Positions 1-4,992 of a stretch of 12,534 nt of DNA are shown here, piece by piece (within the stretch, counting starts at the first letter, position 1; each line of letters begins with the position of its first letter). The translations under genes were made by a program, and so were the position numbers. The stretch lies in contig JAKAPY010000037.1 in the NCBI GenBank assembly GCA_021811925.1, forward strand, positions 1-12,534, in the 5' to 3' direction. Origin of the DNA: Thermoplasmata archaeon (GTDB taxonomy: Archaea; Thermoplasmatota; Thermoplasmata; Sysuiplasmatales; Sysuiplasmataceae). The notes below the pieces were generated by a model. It searched no databases. It saw nothing but the letters and a program-made list of their open reading frames with translations, and had not been told where the DNA came from.

Positions 1-904
1 CAAGATCGTCAATGACCTTCAGGCAGAAGACAACGCTTGCTCCGCTCTCCCTGACCTTGTCCACCATCGCCTTGAGCATGTGCTCCTCCTCCTGGAGGAA
101 CTGCTGTATTTTCGATGGGTCAGTGATCTCTATCTTGGCGTCTATCTCCGTCTTCTTGATCTCAAGCGCAGCATCTAGAAGTGCGATCTTCGCCTTCTCC
201 ACCTGCTTCGGCATTGCCGTGTGCGCAGCTTCCTTGTCCACTATGATGCCGCTTATGACCTCTGTCTCGTCGATGCTTGCACCGTGCTTTTTGACCAGCT
301 GTATGTCATCATCGTCCACGTAGAGTCTGCCGTTCCTCTCCTCGGCGACGGATGATACCGCATTGACTGAAACCTTGGCAAGCACGTCTATCGAACTGCT
401 AGCACTCTTACTGTACATTGCAGTCTTGGCAATGTCCGTCAGCGTATCCCTGTCCTTGACAGTCACGGGCAGGGAAATCTTGTCAAGTACCTCGACGGCC
501 TTTGTCTCAGCCATCCTGTAACCTTTTGTTATAACAGTCGGGTGGACGTTCTGCTCTATCAGTGATTCGGCCTTCTTCAGGAATTCTCCCGCAAGGATGA
601 CTGATGTCGTCGTGCCGTCGCCCGCTTCCTCGTCCTGGGTCTTTGCAACCTCAATTATCATCTTTGCAGCAGGATGCTCGACTTCGAGTTCCTTGAGTAT
701 TGTCACTCCATCGTTCGTAATTGTAACATCACCCAGGCCGCCAACAAGCATCTTGTCCATTCCGCGGGGTCCCAGGGTCGTCCTGACTGCATCTGCAATG
801 GCCTTGGCCGCTGCAATGTTGTCGAACTGAGCCCCCTTTCCCCTCTCTCTCCTTGTTCCTTCCTTCAAAACCAGTATCGGTGTGTTTCCTGCCTGTCCTA
901 TCAT
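1..904 (-). CDS. ths: Thermosome (group II chaperonin) subunit, 3' end outside window
   Basis: This encodes a subunit of the archaeal chaperonin, the cytosolic double-ring ATPase that folds proteins and is often heat-induced. About 301 N-terminal residues are visible of a family that usually has about 530-560, and the rest lies beyond position 1. The start is ATG at 904-902, giving MIGQAGNTPILVLKEGT. The nucleotide-binding signatures of the equatorial domain are clear: TLGPRGMDKML near residue 45, TITNDGVTIL near 65, and the GDGTTTS catalytic loop near 95. The following HPTVITKGYR stretch and the start of the apical domain (VDDDDIQLVKKHG) are also typical. A GAGGT ribosome binding site lies 6 nt before the ATG, which supports this start. 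The gene is transcribed away from the ABC operon across a 516-bp gap. Whether it is an alpha- or beta-type subunit cannot be decided here. Confidence 0.96.
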   Translation of the reverse strand, partial: MIGQAGNTPILVLKEGTRRERGKGAQFDNIAAAKAIADAVRTTLGPRGMDKMLVGGLGDVTITNDGVTILKELEVEHPAAKMIIEVAKTQDEEAGDGTTTSVILAGEFLKKAESLIEQNVHPTVITKGYRMAETKAVEVLDKISLPVTVKDRDTLTDIAKTAMYSKSASSSIDVLAKVSVNAVSSVAEERNGRLYVDDDDIQLVKKHGASIDETEVISGIIVDKEAAHTAMPKQVEKAKIALLDAALEIKKTEIDAKIEITDPSKIQQFLQEEEHMLKAMVDKVRESGASVVFCLKVIDDL

Positions 905-910
905 TTTGCT

Positions 911-915
911 ACCTC
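911..915 (-). promoter_or_regulatory. Ribosome binding site of the thermosome gene
   Basis: Read on the minus strand, GAGGT sits 6 nt before the ATG at 904. It matches the 3' end of archaeal 16S rRNA and fixes the start. It also implies a leadered transcript rather than a leaderless one. Confidence 0.75.
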
Positions 916-946
916 TTTTTATTGGTTCTTAATTACCAGCACAATT

Positions 947-973
947 CCCCGCCGGCAAGAATCTGCAGCGGGG
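947..973 (-). other. GC-only hairpin in the predicted thermosome leader
   Basis: CCCCGC at 947-952 is perfectly complementary to GCGGGG at 968-973, giving a 6-bp all-GC stem with a 15-nt loop. If transcription starts near 988, as the TATA box at 1009-1017 suggests, the stem lies in the 5' leader about 43 nt before the start codon. It does not cover the ribosome binding site, so it is not an obvious RNA thermometer. It could affect leader stability or translation. The pairing is seen; the function is inferred. Confidence 0.4.
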
Positions 974-1008
974 CATGTCTGATTCTAAAAATGGATAAGT
1001 AAGCACTT

Positions 1009-1017
1009 CTATAAAAG
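1009..1017 (-). promoter_or_regulatory. Candidate TATA box of the thermosome gene
   Basis: On the minus strand this reads CTTTTATAG, preceded by the A-rich GAAATG, which resembles a TATA box with an upstream BRE. The start site would fall about 25 bp downstream, near 988, leaving a leader of about 85 nt. A second, weaker A/T-rich candidate lies closer to the gene, around 925-935, so the start site is uncertain. Confidence 0.5.
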
Positions 1018-1261
1018 CATTTCTTATGACTGTTACGGTGCACCTTGGGCACATTGTTCTCATCTGCTGGCATTTTCACAGTTTGTTGGAACAAATCTAA
1101 TTACGAGCCGGAAACGTTCGAATCAGGCATTAGAAGCCTTTGCGAAATCGCCGTCGCATGGTTCTGACCATGGAGTAAACGTCAGAAGCTACCTAGTTGC
1201 ATCGCGTTCCCGGGGTCGTGCAACAAGCGGAACAAAATTGAGTCAGATTTCGTTTCCCCGT

Positions 1262-1276
1262 TTGGTCAATGACCAA
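1262..1276. repeat. Perfect inverted repeat TTGGTCA-A-TGACCAA
   Basis: Two 7-bp arms flank a single central A. The tight two-fold symmetry resembles a binding site for a dimeric helix-turn-helix regulator. The centre lies about 87 bp upstream of the predicted TATA box of the ABC operon. No regulator gene is in the window, so the operator role is inferred. Confidence 0.45.
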
Positions 1277-1306
1277 TTCCGATCCTCACTACTACGCCGC
1301 TACGCT

Positions 1307-1320
1307 GGAATTGCAATTCC
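1307..1320. repeat. Perfect 14-bp palindrome GGAATTGCAATTCC
   Basis: This is an uninterrupted 14-bp palindrome centred about 42 bp upstream of the predicted TATA box of the ABC operon. It shares CAATTCCG with the right flank of the previous inverted repeat. The position suits an upstream activator or other regulator site, but nothing here identifies a binding protein. Confidence 0.45.
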
Positions 1321-1344
1321 GGGCGTCAGGGTGCCATTGTCCGG

Positions 1345-1359
1345 GAAATTAAGATATAG
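1345..1359 (+). promoter_or_regulatory. Candidate BRE/TATA promoter of the ABC operon
   Basis: AAATTAAGATATAG (about 1346-1359) combines an A-rich BRE-like segment with a TATA-like GATATAG. Transcription would start near 1380, giving a leader of about 40 nt before the ATG at 1421. It is the best A/T-rich element in the 200 bp upstream of the operon. Confidence 0.5.
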
Positions 1360-1362
1360 TTG

Positions 1363-1385
1363 TCCGTGTATGCGGCTGACACGGA
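1363..1385. repeat. Inverted repeat overlapping the predicted ABC operon start site
   Basis: TCCGTGT (1363-1369) and ACACGGA (1379-1385) are perfect 7-bp arms separated by 9 nt. The right arm covers the start site predicted from the TATA box at about 1353-1359. This is a classic place for a repressor to block polymerase. It could instead form a small hairpin near the 5' end of the mRNA if transcription begins a little earlier. Confidence 0.45.
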
Positions 1386-1407
1386 AATTCTGGTAGACAG
1401 TATTTTT

Positions 1408-1413
1408 GAGGGG
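1408..1413 (+). promoter_or_regulatory. Ribosome binding site of the binding-protein gene
   Basis: GAGGGG lies 7 nt before the ATG at 1421, a good Shine-Dalgarno sequence and spacing. It supports this start over later in-frame ATGs. Confidence 0.75.
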
Positions 1414-1420
1414 TTAAATA

Positions 1421-3070
1421 ATGAGTTCTAGCTCAGAGCAAAGTGTAAGCCAACCTCCTGCTCCAAAGCCCAGGAAGTCGGCTGTGCCAAAAGTTGTAGC
1501 TGTCCTGATTGTCGTTGTGATAGTCTTGGGCGCGGGTCTTTACGTATTCAAGGGGAATCTGTTTCCACCTTCGAACAATTCCCAGACTCTGGTGATTGGG
1601 AGTTCAGCAACTGTCGCATCCTTCGATCCGGCTGTTGCGTTCGATTCAGGCTCTGTCCTTTTCGATGACCAGATATACAACACGCTGATAGGCTACGGAA
1701 CAACAACCGTCAACGGAACGACTTACGGGTCGTTGACTCCTGTGCCTGAACTGGCGACTAACTGGACAGTCAACCCGAACGGTTCTATACTTTTCACTCT
1801 CAGGCAGGGTGTGAAATTCAGCAATGGCGACGCGTTCAATGCATCCGCGGTTAAGTTCTCTCTCGACCGCATCATAACAATGAAGCAAGGGGCTGACTTC
1901 CATGTCTTCAAGTTCCTCAACGAGAGCGGTGTTCAGATAAAGTCGACTTATTCGGTCCTGGTTGTACCTTCCAGACCATATCCATGGTTCCTCAACCTGT
2001 TCCAGCTATGGGTGACAGGCATCGTGGATCCTGGATATGTGAATGCCCACGGCGGCGTTCAGGCCGGCAAGGTCAACACTTGGATGGCCACTCACGCGAT
2101 GGGAACAGGACCCTACGTTCTGAACTTATCTACCAGCTCGGAGATCATACTTCAGAGCAACCCCAACTACTGGGGACCCGCTCCAAAGATCACCAAAGTC
2201 GTCTACGACATCATCCCCTCTCCTGCGACCCAGCAGACTGAACTGCAGGGCGGCACAATCAACATCGCAATGAATATCCCGCCAAGCCAGTTGAGCACAG
2301 TCAGGAATTACAGCGGCGTCCAGGTTTCCTCCGGGCCAACATCGTCCGAATACTATATCGGCCTTGACGAGAATGTCACACCATTCAACAACACACTTGT
2401 CAGACAGGCAATGATTTATGCAACGAACCAGACGAACATAGTCCAGCACTCGACATATGGGACAGGAATACCAATAAGAAGCGTAATTGCGCCAACAATC
2501 GAGTCGTACTTCAACGCATTCGCCAACTACAGCTTCAACCCGCAGAAGGCCAGGCAACTTCTCACCCAGGCGGGGTACCCGAACGGATTCTCGACTAAGT
2601 TCTATTACACATCTGGCGATCCGGTCGGAGAGGCTATCTTTACAATACTGCAGCAGGAATTGAACAACGTCGGAGTGAACATCACGGGAGTCCCGCTCAC
2701 ATCCGCCCAGTTCAACGATCAGGCAGGGCAGGGAACATTCCCGATGTTCTTTGAGGGCTGGGTAAATCTGCTCGCAACACCGGACGACGGAATGTACCCG
2801 CTGTTCAATGCAGGCAACCTTGGCATATATGGCAACTACAACTACTTCAACAACTCAACCGTCTCCAGTCTGCTTGTGAAAGCAGGGCAGACACTATCCG
2901 CCACTCAGCGTGATGGAATGTACCACCAGGCACAACAGATACTCGCAAACCAGGCAGTTGAGATACCGCTGTTCAATCTGCAGAACGTCGTACCGCACAC
3001 AACGAACGTCCACGACCTCTACATCTACCCGACATTCGACATGTACTTCGTGCAGATGTATATGACCTGA
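1421..3070 (+). CDS. Peptide-type ABC transporter substrate-binding protein, membrane-anchored (SBP_bac_5 family)
   Basis: This 549-residue protein is the extracellular receptor of a Dpp/Opp-type importer. Family features include the FDPA segment near residue 70, ELATNWTVNPNG and LRQGVKFSNGDAF near 110-140, GTGPY and NPNYWG near 228-250, and a C-terminal block with MYHQAQQILANQAVEIPLF. The N-terminus has a Ser/Pro/Lys-rich tail (residues 1-24) and one hydrophobic segment (about 25-43). There is no lipobox cysteine, so I infer a signal-anchor or cleaved archaeal signal. The predicted outer part contains 15 N-x-S/T sequons, about twice what I estimate from composition, suggesting a heavily N-glycosylated surface protein. 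Two permeases and a fused ATPase follow with minimal gaps. The ligand could be a peptide, a sugar oligomer or nickel, since this family is broad; peptide is the default guess. Confidence 0.93.
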   Translation: MSSSSEQSVSQPPAPKPRKSAVPKVVAVLIVVVIVLGAGLYVFKGNLFPPSNNSQTLVIGSSATVASFDPAVAFDSGSVLFDDQIYNTLIGYGTTTVNGTTYGSLTPVPELATNWTVNPNGSILFTLRQGVKFSNGDAFNASAVKFSLDRIITMKQGADFHVFKFLNESGVQIKSTYSVLVVPSRPYPWFLNLFQLWVTGIVDPGYVNAHGGVQAGKVNTWMATHAMGTGPYVLNLSTSSEIILQSNPNYWGPAPKITKVVYDIIPSPATQQTELQGGTINIAMNIPPSQLSTVRNYSGVQVSSGPTSSEYYIGLDENVTPFNNTLVRQAMIYATNQTNIVQHSTYGTGIPIRSVIAPTIESYFNAFANYSFNPQKARQLLTQAGYPNGFSTKFYYTSGDPVGEAIFTILQQELNNVGVNITGVPLTSAQFNDQAGQGTFPMFFEGWVNLLATPDDGMYPLFNAGNLGIYGNYNYFNNSTVSSLLVKAGQTLSATQRDGMYHQAQQILANQAVEIPLFNLQNVVPHTTNVHDLYIYPTFDMYFVQMYMT

Positions 3071-3074
3071 GAAT

Positions 3075-4106
3075 ATGATCAATCTTGCCAGATACTCTGC
3101 GTTCGCGCGGTATATTGGGTACAGGGCGCTGGCCAGTGTGCCCACGATCCTCGGACTAGTAGTGCTGACCTTCGTGATATCCCACATGATCCCAGGTAAC
3201 CCAGCACTTACAGTCATCGGCCCAGAGAGAAACCCGCAGGAACTGCAGATACTTGAGCAGGAAATGGGTCTCAACAAACCTCTTTACATACAATTTTATG
3301 ATTACCTCGCTGGACTGGTGCACGGGAACCTTGGTTACTCTTTCATCCAGCAGCAGTCTGTCTCGAGCTTGGTGGCCAGCCGTTTTCCGGCAAGCCTGGA
3401 GCTTGCCCTTGCCTCAGTGCTGATAGGTATTCCTGTCGCTTTGTTTCTTGGCCTCTGGACAGCGCTCAGGGTGAACAGACCGGAGGATCATGCCGTCAGA
3501 GTCTCCTCACTGCTCGGAATATCGATGCCAGTGTTCTGGGTGGGTACCGAACTTATACTGGTATTCTACTCCTTTTTCCATCTCCTCCCCGCGAGCGGGC
3601 AGCTAGGCCCGGCCCTGTCCCCGCCCACAACAATCACCGGCATGTACATCCTGGACAGTGCGCTCACTGGCAACTTCACTGATCTTGTGAGTTCGCTGAC
3701 CCACATAGTGCTTCCCGCCCTTGCGCTTTCCATATTTACAATCGCCTTTCTCTCCAGGATATTGCGCTCCGGGATGCTCGATGTGCTTGGCACAGACTAC
3801 ATCAGGACTTCTGCAGCCATCGGGCTGCCCAGGAATGTGATAGTAAACAAGTATGCTCTAAGGAACGCGCTGCTTCCGGCAATCACCGTCGGCGCCCTGA
3901 CGGTAGCAGGACTGATTGCTGGAGTTGTCCTGACCGAAACTGTCTTTGGATGGATCGGTTTGGGTTATCTCGCATTCCAGTCGATTGAGGGTCCTGACTA
4001 CCCTTCGCTTATTGCCGTTGTCCTCATATCGGGCTTCCTGTTTGTGATTGCAAATTTCCTTGCCGATATTCTCTATGCCGTGGTGGATCCGCGAGTCAGA
4101 CTTTAA
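3075..4106 (+). CDS. ABC transporter permease, DppB/OppB type
   Basis: This 343-residue inner-channel subunit belongs to the binding-protein-dependent permease family. About six hydrophobic segments are visible, near residues 20-39, 107-127, 145-167, 211-232, 272-295 and 313-335. The family-typical region after TM1 reads SHMIPGNPA, followed by EMGLNKPL and YDYLAGLVHGNLGYS. The cytoplasmic EAA loop that docks on the ATPase is at about 247-268 (AAIGLP to RNALLP). The protein ends in VVDPRVRL, typical of DppB. It starts with ATG only 4 nt after the binding-protein stop and has no strong ribosome binding site, so translational coupling is likely. It presumably pairs with the next permease as a heterodimer. 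Confidence 0.94.
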   Translation: MINLARYSAFARYIGYRALASVPTILGLVVLTFVISHMIPGNPALTVIGPERNPQELQILEQEMGLNKPLYIQFYDYLAGLVHGNLGYSFIQQQSVSSLVASRFPASLELALASVLIGIPVALFLGLWTALRVNRPEDHAVRVSSLLGISMPVFWVGTELILVFYSFFHLLPASGQLGPALSPPTTITGMYILDSALTGNFTDLVSSLTHIVLPALALSIFTIAFLSRILRSGMLDVLGTDYIRTSAAIGLPRNVIVNKYALRNALLPAITVGALTVAGLIAGVVLTETVFGWIGLGYLAFQSIEGPDYPSLIAVVLISGFLFVIANFLADILYAVVDPRVRL

Positions 4107-4118
4107 TGGTTGGTAGTC

Positions 4119-4988
4119 ATGTTCAACACGGTCTCCAGACAGGGCAGTAAATTTGAGAACGGATTGGCATCACTTCGCCAGCTCATCAGGAACAGGACGG
4201 GGTTGATTGGACTTATAATAATAGCATTCTACGTGTTTCTGGCCATTGCCGGCCCGGCCCTGGCGCCATATCCTCCTAACTATATTCCATCCTCCGAACC
4301 AGTTGTCGGGCCAAGCGCTGCCCATCTGTTCGGTACAGACCTGTATGGAAGGGACATACTGTCGAGGGTCCTTTACGCTGCGCGACTGGATATGCTTCTT
4401 TCATTGATAGGTGTCACGGTCGGCTTTGCCATAGGCGAGGTCATCGGGCTCGTTGCCGGCTATTACGGGAAGAAGACCGATCAGGCGCTTATGAGGGGCA
4501 TGGACATACTGTTGGCTTTTCCCGGGCTGCTGCTGGCTATTGCGATCGCGGTCTTCCTCGGCCAGGGCTTCTTCTCGATAGTGGTCGCGGTCGCCGTCGT
4601 GGGAATCCCCGGTTTTGCAAGGATTACAAGGAGCGTGGTCCTTTCGACGAAGCAGGAGCTTTACGTTACAGGCGCCCTGTCCATAGGCGCATCGCGATTC
4701 AAGATACTCAAGGACCATATCTTCCCGAACACCCTCTCCCCTTCTCTTGTGCTGTATTCAATAAGTCTTGGCACCGCAATGCTTGTGGCGGCGGGCCTGA
4801 GCTTTCTCGGTGCCGGGATACCACCTCCGACTGCTGAGTGGGGCGCAATGATAACGCTTGGCCTCCAGGCATACAATGACTGGTGGATGGCTGTATTCCC
4901 CGGACTTGCAATCACGGGCGCTGTCATGGGCTTCAACATGCTTGGTGAGGGACTCAGAGAGGCGATGGATGTGACGCTGAGGAGGTGA
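4119..4988 (+). CDS. ABC transporter permease, DppC/OppC type
   Basis: This is the second channel subunit, 289 residues from the chosen ATG. An in-frame TTG at 4110 would add three residues (MVV); I prefer the ATG at 4119, 12 nt after the preceding stop. DppC hallmarks include an N-terminal segment RNRTGLIGL running into TM1 (about 28-47), APYPPNYIP, the conserved HLFGTDLYGRDILSR block near 70-84, and the EAA loop with GALSIGAS near 185-192. The helix ending in AAGLSFLGAGIPPPTAEWG and the C-terminal GEGLREAMD motif are also typical. About six membrane segments are present. The stop TGA at 4986-4988 lies inside the Shine-Dalgarno sequence of the next gene, so the two are tightly coupled. Confidence 0.94.
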   Translation: MFNTVSRQGSKFENGLASLRQLIRNRTGLIGLIIIAFYVFLAIAGPALAPYPPNYIPSSEPVVGPSAAHLFGTDLYGRDILSRVLYAARLDMLLSLIGVTVGFAIGEVIGLVAGYYGKKTDQALMRGMDILLAFPGLLLAIAIAVFLGQGFFSIVVAVAVVGIPGFARITRSVVLSTKQELYVTGALSIGASRFKILKDHIFPNTLSPSLVLYSISLGTAMLVAAGLSFLGAGIPPPTAEWGAMITLGLQAYNDWWMAVFPGLAITGAVMGFNMLGEGLREAMDVTLRR

Positions 4989-4989
4989 T
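4981..4989 (+). promoter_or_regulatory. Strong Shine-Dalgarno that sets the CTG start of the ATPase gene
   Basis: GGAGGTGAT is an almost complete match to the archaeal anti-Shine-Dalgarno and overlaps the stop codon of the permease gene. The only codon at normal spacing (7 nt after GGAGG) in the ATPase frame is CTG at 4993. No ATG, GTG or TTG in that frame lies between here and the GTG at 5047. Confidence 0.75.
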
Positions 4990-4992
4990 ACG

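Larger units (their letters stand above)
905..1420. other. Intergenic region between divergent thermosome and ABC operon, rich in inverted repeats
   Basis: No convincing gene or RNA lies in this 516-bp gap. It contains the divergent promoters and leaders plus a series of perfect inverted repeats. Those not given their own entries are GGTGCACC (1037-1044), TTTGTT/AACAAA (1082-1095, 2-nt centre), AGGC/GCCT (1125-1139), TGCGA/TCGCA (1141-1158), CATGGT/ACCATG (1157-1172) and GTTGCA/TGCAAC (1196-1224). CAATTCCG occurs twice, at 1274-1281 and 1314-1321. By my rough estimate, two or so chance 6-bp inverted repeats with short loops are expected in this length, so there is an excess, but the arms are short. 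Confidence 0.6.

Noticed and set aside
674..982. A plus-strand open frame covering the thermosome start and its leader
   Set aside because: It is antisense to the conserved thermosome N-terminus, has no recognisable domain, and its translation is irregular.
1111..1140. GTTCGAATC resembling a tRNA T-loop in the intergenic region
   Set aside because: The bases on each side do not pair to form a T-stem, and no acceptor, D or anticodon arms can be placed around it.
1021..1385. CRISPR array or insertion-sequence remnant as the cause of the repeats
   Set aside because: The inverted repeats differ from one another in sequence. There is no repeated unit with even spacers, no transposase fragment and no flanking target duplication.
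2126..2557. A 143-codon minus-strand open frame inside the binding-protein gene
   Set aside because: It is antisense to conserved SBP_bac_5 sequence, Cys/Arg/Val-rich, and has no motif or start signal.
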